Notes: generated from the letters alone by a model not told the origin. DNA of 64,000 nucleotides from Sporolactobacillus nakayamae (GCF_900113325.1 NZ_FOOY01000003.1:1-64000), one strand, 5' to 3'; counted from the first letter of the stretch, positions 8,096 to 16,953 are shown. Numbers and translations: made by a program.

Positions 8096-9274
8096 TTGGA
8101 ACCAACCTATAATTTTGATCGGATCATTGATCGAAAGGAAACAGCATCAATAAAATGGGATGAGGCAGACCATATCTTTGGAGGAGATCATCTGACACCG
8201 CTATGGGTAGCAGATATGGATTTTCGAGTGCCCGATGAGGTAACACAAGCGTTGTCCGAACGGGTTCGTCATGGAATATATGGCTACACGTCGCGTTCGG
8301 ATCGCTATTTGTCAGCAGTTCAGAAGTGGATGGCGGAGCGGCATCAATGGATGATTGAAAAAGAATGGATTTGCCACAGTCCCGGTGTAGTTACCGCCTT
8401 GAATCTGATTGTGAATGGATTTACCAAGGCTGGTGACAAAGTACTCATTCAACCTCCTGTCTATCCTCCTTTCGCAAAGGCCGTCTTGAATCATCACAGA
8501 GAGTTAGTCACTAATCCTCTGACTTATGATCATGGTATCTACAGTATAGATTTTGCCGATTTAGAGGCAAAACTTTCCGATCCAAAAGTGACACTGATGT
8601 TACTTTGTTCACCGCATAATCCGGTTGGACGTGTCTGGTCAATAAAAGAGTTGAAAGCGTTGTCCACTCTTGCGGTCAACTATAATGTTCTTATTGTATC
8701 GGATGAGATTCATAGTGATCTTGTTTTTAACGACTGCCATCATGCGCCTTATGCAACAGTTTCTGAGGAAGCTGCCGCTCATTCAATTATTTGTACAGCG
8801 CCCAGCAAGACATTTAATCTCGCTGGACTGCAAATTTCAAATGTTATCATTCCCAATCAGAGTCTTAGAAGAAACTATTTAAAAGAGGTGCGCCGGTTCA
8901 GTTTAGGCGAGCCTAACACTCTGGGTATTGCGGCTGCTGAAGCCGCCTATCGATATGGCGCGAATTGGCTTGATCAATGCCTCGTTTACATTAAGAAAAA
9001 CGCTGATTATGTCTCTGAATTTTTGGAACACAACCTTCCCAAACTCCGCATGACTCCACTCGAGGGCACATACTTGGGCTGGATTGACTGTACGGAACTT
9101 GGTTGGGACAAAATGAAGCTGCAAAGGTTCTTGACTAATGAAGCGGGACTGGCGTTAAATCAAGGATATACTTTTGGCGCAGAAGGGGCGGGCTTTTTTC
9201 GAATTAACCTTGCGTGTCCGCGCAGTCTACTTCAAGATGCGATGCGTCAGCTTTATGCAGCATTTCATGAATAG
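8096..9274 (+). CDS. patB: PatB/MalY-type PLP-dependent C-S lyase/aminotransferase
   Basis: This is a fold-type I PLP enzyme of the MalY/PatB family, which commonly cleaves cystathionine or other C-S bonds and may also transaminate. The full-length 392-residue protein shows LWVADMDFRVP at the N-terminus, CSPHNPVGRVW, SDEIHSDLV, and the PLP lysine in APSKTFNLAGLQ (about residue 240). The start is TTG at 8096, 8-9 nt after AAAGGAGGTG. An ATG at 8092 in another frame opens a six-codon ORF instead. The MerR-type gene ends 22 nt upstream, so the two may be co-transcribed. The substrate cannot be read from the sequence. Confidence 0.88.
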   Translation: MEPTYNFDRIIDRKETASIKWDEADHIFGGDHLTPLWVADMDFRVPDEVTQALSERVRHGIYGYTSRSDRYLSAVQKWMAERHQWMIEKEWICHSPGVVTALNLIVNGFTKAGDKVLIQPPVYPPFAKAVLNHHRELVTNPLTYDHGIYSIDFADLEAKLSDPKVTLMLLCSPHNPVGRVWSIKELKALSTLAVNYNVLIVSDEIHSDLVFNDCHHAPYATVSEEAAAHSIICTAPSKTFNLAGLQISNVIIPNQSLRRNYLKEVRRFSLGEPNTLGIAAAEAAYRYGANWLDQCLVYIKKNADYVSEFLEHNLPKLRMTPLEGTYLGWIDCTELGWDKMKLQRFLTNEAGLALNQGYTFGAEGAGFFRINLACPRSLLQDAMRQLYAAFHE

Positions 9275-9358
9275 TGGGTTGGCATGTTTCCCATTGAGTT
9301 TGAAACTTTTTTCGCGTTAATCACGTAATAAGTTTATAGGAAAAATATAGGGGGATTG

Positions 9359-9805
9359 ATGAATTTAATGAAGAAGATAATGGCCGCTGTCCTTGCTTTA
9401 ACTCTCATTTTTACACCCGCAGGCGACTTTGTGTTTCACGATAGTAAACAGCAAGTGAGTGCGAAAGGCTATAGATCCGGCGTTAAGAGTTTTCAATCGA
9501 ACCGGGGAAGCGGCACGACCTCGTTCTTTAAAAATAATCGCAGTAAGAGTAACAGTACCAGTAACCGGACAGCCACTTCGGCAAAGAATTTTACCGGCGG
9601 AGGCTTTATGCGCGGTATGATCTTCGGAGGATTATCAGGATTTCTATTCGGCAGTCTGCTCTCACATTTCGGCGGCTTTGGCATGATGGCCGGGTTCCTC
9701 ATTAATTTAATCGCGATTCTGGTTGTTATCTCACTGCTGCGTTACATCTTTACAAGTTTTAGAAAACGAAATAAACCAGAGGATTCTAATCCATGGAAAC
9801 GATGA
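9359..9805 (+). CDS. Secreted/membrane Gly- and Ser-rich protein, function unknown
   Basis: The 148-residue protein begins with a signal-like segment (MKKIMAAVLALTLIFTPAG). A low-complexity linker rich in S, N, K and R follows (about 35-80). Next is a glycine-rich stretch (GGGFMRGMIFGGLSGFLFGSLLSHFGGFG) and a transmembrane helix near 115-135. The layout recalls the N-terminal half of Tim44-like membrane proteins of Bacillaceae, without the Tim44 domain. ATG 9359 follows TAGGGGG. The 3' end overlaps the next gene by 13 nt. Confidence 0.6.
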   Translation: MNLMKKIMAAVLALTLIFTPAGDFVFHDSKQQVSAKGYRSGVKSFQSNRGSGTTSFFKNNRSKSNSTSNRTATSAKNFTGGGFMRGMIFGGLSGFLFGSLLSHFGGFGMMAGFLINLIAILVVISLLRYIFTSFRKRNKPEDSNPWKR

Positions 9806-10083
9806 CCATTTCCGAGCAAGACATTGTCAATGCGCTCTGTCTTCATTTGGCAAATAAAAAAGACTTAGATCCACAGAAAGTTCAGATTGAGTTGTTTTAT
9901 GATGATGATTATGGATACTCCGCAGAGGCGTATATTGGTGACCGCAAGCAGATCCTGGTTGAAGCAAACATCATTGAAGCGCTTCGTTATTGGCTGGAGA
10001 CGGAAATGAATAAGGATCCATATGGTTCGCTTCGCTTTGAATTAAATGAAGATGCGGGCATTACTGCTCATTATCAGGCTTAG
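9793..10083 (+). CDS. YxcD-like protein (DUF2653 family)
   Basis: This is a 96-residue acidic cytoplasmic protein. It resembles Bacillus YxcD: ISEQDIVNALCLHLANKK, then ELFYDDDYGYSAEAYIGDRKQILVEANIIEALRYWLE. The function of the family is unknown. It starts inside the 3' end of the preceding membrane protein gene, and YxcD-like genes are often paired with such a protein, so the two probably form one transcription unit. A bidirectional terminator follows. Confidence 0.75.
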   Translation: METMTISEQDIVNALCLHLANKKDLDPQKVQIELFYDDDYGYSAEAYIGDRKQILVEANIIEALRYWLETEMNKDPYGSLRFELNEDAGITAHYQA

Positions 10084-10100
10084 TATCATTTCGCTTTGCA

Positions 10101-10135
10101 AAAAACTCCCCAACCGTTTTGGTCAGGGAGTTTTT
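10101..10135. terminator. Bidirectional terminator
   Basis: AACTCCC pairs with GGGAGTT, extended by CCAA/TTGG inside. An A run precedes and a T run follows. It lies between the convergent DUF2653 gene and the sensor kinase. Confidence 0.8.
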
Positions 10136-10153
10136 GCTTATAGAAAATGGTAC

Positions 10154-11209
10154 TTACTCTTTTACAGCCTTAGGGAAGGATAGATGGAACGTTGTACCTT
10201 TATTCTCCTCACTAGATACACTGACAGAACCCTTGTGATTTTTTACAATAGTATAGGTGACCATCAGTCCCAGTCCGGTTCCGGTCACTTTAGTCGTGGT
10301 AAAGGATTTTCCTAAGTTGTTAAAAACATGCTTTGGCATTCCCGAACCGGTATCTTGAATAAACACGTCTTCACCTTGATCAGTAGTTGAGAGGGAGATG
10401 GTGATCGTGCTTCCATCCGGGCTTGCTTCAAAAGCATTCTTCACAAGATTGACGAAGACTTGTTTTAACTGTGTTTTTTCACCATTTATGAAATGTGTTG
10501 ACGCCTCTGTATCAAGCTTCAGTTTAATGTTGTGCTGAAGTGCCTGCGTTTCGAATAAACGTACCGTTTCTTGAACGATAATGCCGAGATCCACAGGTGC
10601 AAAATGCTCACACTTTGGTTTTGTAAAATAGAGGAGTTCACCTGTAATATTTTCAATTTGCTCAATTTCTCGCATAACAATGTCGATATAATCCATATTT
10701 ATCTGCTCACTCGACTGCATTAACTGTAAGAATCCTTTTATTGATGTAAGCGGATTTCGAATTTCGTGAATAATTCCTGCGGAAAGTTCGCCAATTACTG
10801 ACAGCTTTTCGGATTGAATCATGCTTTCTTCTGCAGCCTTTCTTGCACTGATGTCACGAATCGTGAGTTGAACGAGCGGATGATGCTGTTCAATAAATGG
10901 ATGGAGCGTTATTTCCGCGGGGAAATGCATATTCTTACTCGAATGAACCGAGAGTCGAATCGATTCTGAATCCAATTGTGCGAGAGAGATCTTATCTAAA
11001 GCATCACGCATCGAAGGCATGTCTAATGGAGTAATAAACATCCCAATTGATAAACCACACAACGTTGTATGTTCATCAAAAGACAGTAGATGATCAGCTG
11101 CGCGATTTGAATAAACGATTTGCTCTCCGTCAAGGATAAGAATCGCATCGATAACTTGGTCGATGATTTTTTTAAAATTAAATTCAGTAGAGTTGCTGTT
11201 TCCGGACAT
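10154..11209 (-). CDS. PAS-domain sensor histidine kinase (sporulation-kinase-like)
   Basis: This is a soluble 351-residue histidine kinase. A PAS domain occupies about residues 10-125 (IIDQVIDAILILDGEQIVYSNRAA). HisKA follows with the phosphorylated histidine in GIIHEIRNPLTSIKGF (near 155). The HATPase domain holds QVFVNLVKNAFEAS, DTGSGMP and TGLGLMV. No transmembrane segment is seen. The layout resembles Bacillus KinA/KinE phosphorelay kinases, but no response regulator is adjacent, so the partner is unknown. I chose ATG 11209 because TAGGAGGC lies just upstream; an in-frame upstream ATG has no such site. Confidence 0.85.
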   Translation of the reverse strand: MSGNSNSTEFNFKKIIDQVIDAILILDGEQIVYSNRAADHLLSFDEHTTLCGLSIGMFITPLDMPSMRDALDKISLAQLDSESIRLSVHSSKNMHFPAEITLHPFIEQHHPLVQLTIRDISARKAAEESMIQSEKLSVIGELSAGIIHEIRNPLTSIKGFLQLMQSSEQINMDYIDIVMREIEQIENITGELLYFTKPKCEHFAPVDLGIIVQETVRLFETQALQHNIKLKLDTEASTHFINGEKTQLKQVFVNLVKNAFEASPDGSTITISLSTTDQGEDVFIQDTGSGMPKHVFNNLGKSFTTTKVTGTGLGLMVTYTIVKNHKGSVSVSSEENKGTTFHLSFPKAVKE

Positions 11210-11425
11210 ACCAATGCCTCCTAAGATGATGATAGATTTTATGAACATATTTGTAAATATATATGTCGCACTTTATCCATTTATTTCTTGTTTTTCGTTA
11301 AATTTTGTAAAAATGATCAACAAAAGGTCGAAATAATTGATCTTGTGTCAGAACAGGCGATGAATGTCATGATAAAGACACAATTGTGCATTGTTAAATG
11401 AAAATAGATAAATTAAAATTTAATT

Positions 11426-11444
11426 GAAAACAATTATCATTATC
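11426..11444. promoter_or_regulatory. Fur box upstream of feo operon (1)
   Basis: GAAAACAATTATCATTATC matches the 19-bp Fur consensus GATAATGATAATCATTATC at 15 of 19 positions. The rest of the gap 11210-11640 is AT-rich with no gene. Confidence 0.65.
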
Positions 11445-11503
11445 AAAGTGTGATATAGTTTATAAGCAGCATGAAGGTGATCTATTTGCCTCATATTATT
11501 GAT

Positions 11504-11522
11504 GACAATGAGAATCAATATC
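11504..11522. promoter_or_regulatory. Fur box upstream of feo operon (2)
   Basis: GACAATGAGAATCAATATC matches the Fur consensus at 16 of 19 positions. With the first box it suggests ferric-uptake-regulator control of the feo genes; fur itself lies at 61283. Confidence 0.65.
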
Positions 11523-11640
11523 AATTTATTCCGTGAAAATGAAGAGTTAAATACGGGCATGATTCATTTGTAAAGCAATATTGTTAATAAAAGGAATGGA
11601 AAACAGATGAATCGTTATTTCTGCGGAGGGAGGTATTCTG

Positions 11641-11928
11641 ATGAGAAACGTAAATGAGGCGGTATTAGCTGAAATGGATTGTCATCATCCCGTGGCGGCA
11701 AAATGTACGCATGCAATTCCACTCAGTATGGCTAGAAAAGGTGAATGTGTGCGCGTGAAATGTGTTTGTGGAAAAGATGAAACACGGCGCCTTCTGTGCA
11801 ATCTCGGTTTTGTGGAGAATGCAGAAGTGAAAATAATTACTGAAATGGACGGCAATGTGATTGTCTCAATAAAAGGAACACGATTGGCGGTTAGCAAGGT
11901 CATGGCAAGACGTGTGATGACAGTCTGA
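11641..11928 (+). CDS. feoA: FeoA-domain ferrous iron transport protein (first copy)
   Basis: This small cytoplasmic protein has an SH3-like FeoA domain (about residues 25-95): LSMARKGECVRVKCVCGKDETRRLLCNLGFVENAEVKIIT. FeoA proteins work with the FeoB ferrous iron channel. It carries a 25-residue N-terminal extension with cysteine and histidine residues (MDCHHP, KCTH) that standard FeoA lacks. Strong GGAGGGAGG precedes the ATG. It is first in the Fur-boxed operon and is followed 18 nt later by a second FeoA gene. Confidence 0.9.
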   Translation: MRNVNEAVLAEMDCHHPVAAKCTHAIPLSMARKGECVRVKCVCGKDETRRLLCNLGFVENAEVKIITEMDGNVIVSIKGTRLAVSKVMARRVMTV

Positions 11929-11946
11929 AATTATTTGGAGGTAGGA

Positions 11947-12171
11947 ATGATGAAAACACTTAGAGAGGTACAGCCCGGAGAGACAGTATCCGTGGCGCGA
12001 ATTCATGGAGAGGGAGCGTTGAGGCGCCGCATTATGGATATGGGCATTACCAAAGGAACGCAGTTATTCGTTCGTAAAATTGCGCCGTTCGGCGATCCGA
12101 TTGAAATTAAAGTTCGCGGTTATGAACTGTCCATTCGTAAAGTTGAGGCAGAGCGTATTGAACTTAATTGA
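11947..12171 (+). CDS. feoA: FeoA-domain ferrous iron transport protein (second copy)
   Basis: This is a 74-residue FeoA: TLREVQPGETVSVARIHGEGALRRRIMDMGITKGTQL, followed by the VRGYELSIRKVEAERI ending typical of the family. It is a stand-alone FeoA that lies directly before feoB. GGAGG ends 5 nt before ATG 11947 and 8 nt before ATG 11950, so the start could be one codon later. Tandem feoA genes ahead of feoB occur in several Firmicutes. Confidence 0.92.
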   Translation: MMKTLREVQPGETVSVARIHGEGALRRRIMDMGITKGTQLFVRKIAPFGDPIEIKVRGYELSIRKVEAERIELN

Positions 12172-12232
12172 GGAAAACATGTTCAGGGCATTACGGAAAA
12201 TTGATCGATAAATTCCAGGAGGCGTAAAGGTA

Positions 12233-14374
12233 GTGACAATGAAAATTGCTTTAGTCGGTAACCCGAACTGCGGCAAGACAACCATGTTTAATGACTTGAC
12301 CGGCAGCAGTCAATATGTTGGCAACTGGCCGGGGGTAACCGTGGAGAAGAAAGAAGGCAAGCTTAAAGGCCATAAAGATGTGGTGATTACCGATCTCCCC
12401 GGCATTTACTCACTTTCTCCTTATACTCTTGAAGAGGTAGTCAGCCGTAATTATTTGATTAATGAACGACCGGACGCAATTATTAATTTAGTTGATGGTA
12501 CGAACCTTGAGCGTAATCTTTACTTGACAACTCAGGTTATCGAGCTTGGAATTCCGGTCATAATCGCATTAAATATGATTGATATTGTTAGAAAATCCGG
12601 CGACCGGATTAATGTTAAGAAGCTTGGTGCTAAATTAGGTTGTGATGTGATCGAAACAGCATCGGTTAAGGGAATCGGCACGAAGGAAGCAGCTGAAAAA
12701 GCGGTAGAACTTGCAGCCGCAAAATCTTTAAGTGTGCCAAAACACGAGTTCAGTAAAGAACTAGAAGAGCCTCTTGCAATGATCTCAGATCTAATAAAAG
12801 ATTACTCCGAACCTCAACGTTTACGTTGGAGCGCGGTTAAATTCTTTGAAAGAGATGATAAGGTACTTGCCGAAGCGCAGCTTCCTGCAGACACGCAAAT
12901 GCAACTCGAGAAAATGATCAGCCGAACTGAAAAGCACTTTGAAGAAGACAGTGAATCAATTATTACAAATGAACGGTATGATTTCATTACACGTGTCATT
13001 GAAGGTACAGTACATAAAAAAGGGCGGGAATTGACCGTTTCCGATAAAATCGATCGTATCGTTACCAATAGATTTCTCTCGCTGCCTATTTTTGCGGGGA
13101 TCATTTGGCTCGTATACTATATATCCGTTACAACTTTGGGAACCGTCGTAACAGATTGGACGAACGACACTTTATTTGGAGGCTGGATTACAGAAGGGGC
13201 GTCGCATTTGCTGAATACGATTGGAACCGCGGATTGGCTTAACAGTTTGATTGTTGACGGCATTATTGGCGGCGTTGGCACTGTGCTTGGTTTTGTTCCG
13301 CAGATGCTGATTCTCTTTTTCTTTCTGTCTATATTGGAAGATTCCGGCTACATGGCTCGGGTCGCTTTTATCATGGACCGGATATTCAGACGGTTTGGTT
13401 TGTCCGGCAAATCATTCATTCCGATACTGATTAGTTCAGGATGCGGCGTTCCGGGAATTATGGCGACGCGAACGATTGAAAATGAAAAAGATCGCAAAAT
13501 GACCATTATGCTTACGACGTTTATTCCATGTGGTGCAAAACTAACCATTATTACGATGATCGTGACGACGTTCTTTCCTGGATCAACTTGGATTGCTCCG
13601 GCAATGTATTTTCTAGGTATTGCAATGATTGCTGTTTCAGGGATTATCTTGAAAAAGACAAAGTTGTTCGCCGGAGATCCGGCTCCGTTTGTTATGGAAC
13701 TTCCGGCCTATCATCTGCCGTCATTGAAAGGTGTCCTCATTCATATGTGGGAACGAGGCAAGCACTTTATAATTAAGGCGGGAACAGTTATCTTTATTGC
13801 ATGCGGCGCGATCTGGTTCCTCTCTTCGTTTGGATGGACTATGCGCATGGTTGATGACATCGATCAAAGTATGCTCGCTACACTTGGACAGCTGATCAGC
13901 TGGTTCTTCGCGCCGCTTGGCTTCGGAACATGGAAAGGGGCGGTGGCAACGATCAGCGCGCTTGTAGCCAAAGAGAACGCGATAGGTACCTTGGCCGTAT
14001 TAAATGGCGTTTCCGACGAAGGAAACACTCAGGCACTGATTGCCGGCGTTGGATCGATGTTTACCAGTGTAGGTGCACTTTCTTTCATGCTGTTTAACTT
14101 ATTTAATCCTCCTTGCTTCGCAGCGATTGGTGCAACGAGCAGAGAAATGGGCGGCTTTAGATGGACAATGATTGCTCTCGGTTATCAAACACTGCTCGGC
14201 TACAGCATCGCGTTTGTCGTCTATCAAATCGGGAGTGTATTCGTCCTTGGTAAAGGCTTCGGATTGGGTCCGATAATCGCAGTGATTATTGTTGCAGTAG
14301 TTTTATATCTGCTTTTGCGACCGGCACCGAGAGAACGTACAATTACTTTGCACCGCACGGGTGCAAGAGCCTAA
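12233..14374 (+). CDS. feoB: Ferrous iron transport protein B
   Basis: FeoB is the membrane ferrous iron transporter with a GTP-binding domain. The N-terminal G domain shows G1 GNPNCGKT, G3 DLPG and G4 NMID within about residues 1-170. The membrane domain from about 280 has the conserved Gate motifs ILISSGCGVPGIMATRTI and FIPCGAKLTI. A final hydrophobic segment ends in LLRPAPRER. The 713-residue length is typical. GTG 12233 follows AGGAGG with 10-nt spacing; ATG two codons later is too far. Confidence 0.97.
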   Translation: MTMKIALVGNPNCGKTTMFNDLTGSSQYVGNWPGVTVEKKEGKLKGHKDVVITDLPGIYSLSPYTLEEVVSRNYLINERPDAIINLVDGTNLERNLYLTTQVIELGIPVIIALNMIDIVRKSGDRINVKKLGAKLGCDVIETASVKGIGTKEAAEKAVELAAAKSLSVPKHEFSKELEEPLAMISDLIKDYSEPQRLRWSAVKFFERDDKVLAEAQLPADTQMQLEKMISRTEKHFEEDSESIITNERYDFITRVIEGTVHKKGRELTVSDKIDRIVTNRFLSLPIFAGIIWLVYYISVTTLGTVVTDWTNDTLFGGWITEGASHLLNTIGTADWLNSLIVDGIIGGVGTVLGFVPQMLILFFFLSILEDSGYMARVAFIMDRIFRRFGLSGKSFIPILISSGCGVPGIMATRTIENEKDRKMTIMLTTFIPCGAKLTIITMIVTTFFPGSTWIAPAMYFLGIAMIAVSGIILKKTKLFAGDPAPFVMELPAYHLPSLKGVLIHMWERGKHFIIKAGTVIFIACGAIWFLSSFGWTMRMVDDIDQSMLATLGQLISWFFAPLGFGTWKGAVATISALVAKENAIGTLAVLNGVSDEGNTQALIAGVGSMFTSVGALSFMLFNLFNPPCFAAIGATSREMGGFRWTMIALGYQTLLGYSIAFVVYQIGSVFVLGKGFGLGPIIAVIIVAVVLYLLLRPAPRERTITLHRTGARA

Positions 14375-14420
14375 ATTTAAATCATATTGATCTAATTGAT
14401 TTTTTATAGGAGGTTCGTAT

Positions 14421-14645
14421 ATGAATCTGCCAACGATTCTTATTCTTCTGCTTGTTAGTACACTCTATGTGCTGGCGATTCGGTATGTGAAAAGAAACAA
14501 AAGTGCTTGCACGGACTGCGGACTAAGTGGAGCTTGTCCGGTGGAAGGCTTAAGAAATCAAAAACTTCGTCAGCCATGCTCAGTGGCAGATGTGGCGAAT
14601 CAAAAACCATCAGTTTCAGAGCTTCGCATGATGATTCGAAAGTGA
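14421..14645 (+). CDS. FeoB-associated Cys-rich membrane protein
   Basis: This 74-residue protein has one N-terminal transmembrane helix (LPTILILLLVSTLYVLAI) followed by CTDCGLSGACPVEG, the cysteine pattern of the FeoB-associated Cys-rich family that follows feoB in many Firmicutes. The role is not established; metal or redox sensing at the transporter has been suggested. AGGAGG lies 8-9 nt before the ATG. It sits 46 nt after feoB and 22 nt before the next gene. Confidence 0.85.
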   Translation: MNLPTILILLLVSTLYVLAIRYVKRNKSACTDCGLSGACPVEGLRNQKLRQPCSVADVANQKPSVSELRMMIRK

Positions 14646-14667
14646 TTTGCAGAAAGGGCCTGGTACA

Positions 14668-15036
14668 ATGGCAACATTTATCATTTGTGTTATTCTAATT
14701 GTATTTGCCTTCCTTGCTTTACGCAGTACAAGAAGAAAAATGCGTTCAGGTTGTTGCGGTGTTAATGAAAAACCTGTAAAAAAAATTAACGTACGTGACC
14801 GAAATAGCGCTCATTACCCACATGTGGAACATATGAGAATTGACGGAATGACCTGTCAAAATTGCGTTACCCATATTGAAAACGCATTAAACTCTTTAGA
14901 TGGCGTTTTTGCGAAGGTGAGCTTGGACAAAAAAGAAGCTACTGTGAGGATGCGTCAGCAGTTGCCGGAACGGGTGCTGCGCCGCGCAGTTTCGGGAGCA
15001 GGTTATACCGTGATGGCGATCACGAGGAACGAGTAG
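14668..15036 (+). CDS. Membrane-anchored heavy-metal-associated (HMA) domain protein
   Basis: This 122-residue protein joins an N-terminal membrane helix (MATFIICVILIVFAFLALRS) and a short basic CCG segment to a C-terminal HMA domain. The domain carries the metal-binding motif GMTCQNC (about residues 58-64), in a copper-chaperone-like frame ending SGAGYTVMAI. The first half resembles the FeoB-associated Cys-rich protein just upstream. The ATG has AGAAAGGG about 9 nt upstream; an in-frame TTG at 14647 is less likely. HMA domains usually bind Cu(I), so its place in an iron operon is unusual. Confidence 0.8.
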   Translation: MATFIICVILIVFAFLALRSTRRKMRSGCCGVNEKPVKKINVRDRNSAHYPHVEHMRIDGMTCQNCVTHIENALNSLDGVFAKVSLDKKEATVRMRQQLPERVLRRAVSGAGYTVMAITRNE

Positions 15037-15303
15037 TGGTTGAACGCGGTCATGACTTATAGCGAACCAATGATCATTAGTAACAAAGTAGATTTCATAG
15101 GGTGAATTTGTGCAATGACAGCCTTTACATTTATAAAGAAAGGGTTTACAATATCATTGTTATGAGTTGTTAAATGCCCATCATAATACTTTGCACCTTG
15201 CATGGTTACCCAGTTATTTTATTGGATTTGCTAGAACGTGTATTAGTCGGATTGCCCATCACGGCTAAATATGAAGCGTTTTTGTTTTTTAAATCCATGA
15301 TTG

Positions 15304-15330
15304 ATCCCCTGAATCTCAGGGGATTTTTTT
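15304..15330 (+). terminator. Terminator downstream of feo region
   Basis: ATCCCCTGA pairs with TCAGGGGAT around a 3-nt loop and is followed by seven T residues. It lies 270 nt after the HMA gene. I see no gene in 15037-15303. Confidence 0.75.
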
Positions 15331-15407
15331 ACACTGATAAGAAAGTATAAAAAAATTAAAGATTCAAGGAATCGAGTGTACGTGCAACTAAGTCTTTGCC
15401 GTCGCCG

Positions 15408-15895
15408 GTACGACGATAAGGTCATAAGATTCGGTTGGGCGATCAGGTTAGCGCCAAATCTGAAAAATAGGCGGAAAAATTCCGCTTAATTAGAAAATGA
15501 ACGAAAAAATTGCTTAAATAGACGGAGAAATTCCGCTTATCGAATCGAAAAACGTGAAAATGGAGGGTTTTTCTGTGCATAAGCGGAAAAATTACCCTTA
15601 TTTACCTGTGAACCAAGCGCCAGGATGCATATAACCGGAAAATCTCCGCTTATTTTACTCGTTACTTAATTAAGGATCAAAATGAAATGTCTGTTCAAGA
15701 CAAGGTTGATGATTCAAAACGGTATCTGGAGCAAAGGAGCTTTCGTATGTAAGGAACTTTCGCTAAGTACGCATACGTCCTGCAAGCAACGCAAAAGTCA
15801 TCACATCCTGTGAAAGTACGTCCTGCAAGCAACGCGAAAGTCACCGCATCCTGCGGAAGTATAAGGATCGGGCGCTCTTTGATCGGTTTTTCTAA
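15408..15895 (+). repeat. Long intergenic repeat, copy B
   Basis: This copy is about 488 bp, in the same orientation as copy C and inverted relative to copy A. It runs from GTACGACGATAAGGTCATAAG to GATCGGTTTTTCT. Four palindromic modules (near 15469, 15521, 15581 and 15632) are spaced about 52-60 bp. They are followed by two partly duplicated CAGGACG-type hairpin modules. It lies between the convergent feo genes and gpmA. Confidence 0.9.
15755..15862 (-). repeat. CAGGATG/CAGGACG hairpin modules (in copy B)
   Basis: Read on the minus strand, CCGCAGGATGCGG plus CTTTCGCGTT and CAGGACG is followed by a second unit with CACAGGATGTG and a GCGAAAG closing arm. It looks like a partial tandem duplication of the module seen once in copies A and C. 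Confidence 0.65.
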
Positions 15896-15913
15896 TTACT
15901 AAATTGAAGAAAC

Positions 15914-15943
15914 AAAAAACCACTCCATACGGAGTGGTTTTTT
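15914..15943. terminator. gpmA terminator (bidirectional)
   Basis: AAAAAACCACTCC pairs perfectly with GGAGTGGTTTTTT around a 4-nt loop, 10 nt beyond the gpmA stop. Confidence 0.9.
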
Positions 15944-15953
15944 GCAGGCAAGC

Positions 15954-16697
15954 TTATTTTGTTTCAGCTGAAGGAAGTACTTCTTTGTCGCTTGGACCAT
16001 CTGCAGTGAGGTAGTAGCGATTTAGAGGTTTAAGATTGTCGTCCAGTTCATAAACAAGCGGTGTGCCTGTAGGAATGTTCAAGCCGACAATTGTACCTGC
16101 GTCAACATTGTCAAGATGCTTAACAAGCGCGCGCAATGAGTTGCCATGGGCAGCAATAATCACTTTTTTGCCGTCTTTGATTTGTGGTGCGATTTCCTTG
16201 TTCCAGTAAACGAGCACGCGATCAACTGTGTCCAGAAGGTCTTCAGTCAGCGGTTGTTCAGCTTCAGGAAGGTTTGCGTATCTTGGGTCGTTCAGTTGAG
16301 AAACAAAACGTTCGTCATCTTTTTCAAGTGCCGGCGGCTTGATGTCCGCGGAACGTCTCCAGATATGTACCTGTTCAGCACCATATTTTTCAGCTGTCTT
16401 TGCTTTGTTCAAACCTTGAAGAGCACCGTAATGACGTTCATTCAGACGCCAAGAGTGTTCTACAGGAATCCAAGTCAGGTTCAGGGCGTGAAGCACATTC
16501 CACAGGGTGTGGTTCGCTCTTGTGAGCACAGAAGTATAAGCTTGGTCAAACGTGTAACCGTTTTTCTTGAGAATTTCTCCAGCTTCAGTTGCTTCTGCTT
16601 CGCCTTGTTCTGTTAAATCTACATCTGTCCAACCAGTAAACCGGTTTTCAAGGTTCCAAGCACTTTGACCGTGCCTGATCAATACGAGTTTGATCAT
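15954..16697 (-). CDS. gpmA: 2,3-bisphosphoglycerate-dependent phosphoglycerate mutase
   Basis: GpmA interconverts 3- and 2-phosphoglycerate in glycolysis and uses a phosphohistidine intermediate. The 247-residue protein has the family length. It shows [12 protein letters not shown] (catalytic His11), [29 protein letters not shown] and the second histidine in [12 protein letters not shown]. The ATG is at 16697. The gene is alone on the minus strand between terminators. One oddity is [14 protein letters not shown], where most homologs have a tyrosine after the RRS segment. Confidence 0.96.
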   Translation of the reverse strand: MIKLVLIRHGQSAWNLENRFTGWTDVDLTEQGEAEATEAGEILKKNGYTFDQAYTSVLTRANHTLWNVLHALNLTWIPVEHSWRLNERHYGALQGLNKAKTAEKYGAEQVHIWRRSADIKPPALEKDDERFVSQLNDPRYANLPEAEQPLTEDLLDTVDRVLVYWNKEIAPQIKDGKKVIIAAHGNSLRALVKHLDNVDAGTIVGLNIPTGTPLVYELDDNLKPLNRYYLTADGPSDKEVLPSAETK

Positions 16698-16896
16698 TAG
16701 TATGAAACACTCCCCTCAGTTTTGAAAAACAATTCGATAGTTGCAATGTCTGCACATGCCAATGAGAATGCATGAGACAGTCACATTTTCTATTGATGTG
16801 CATGCATTAAAAGTATCGACGTGATGAAGCATTTTTACTCAAATCACTTGCGTCAAGCGGCATAGAATGACGAAACAGTGATTTTCATATCAATTA

Positions 16897-16924
16897 ATTA
16901 TAGCATGGTTTTGTTTGTTTGACA
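16897..16924 (-). promoter_or_regulatory. Possible gpmA promoter
   Basis: Minus-strand TATAAT (16897-16902) has TGTCAA 16 bp upstream. The -35 is weak, and the leader would be about 195 nt. Nothing else is recognised in 16698-16953. Confidence 0.4.
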
Positions 16925-16953
16925 TTTTCATCTTTTAAAACAATGTGAAAGTC

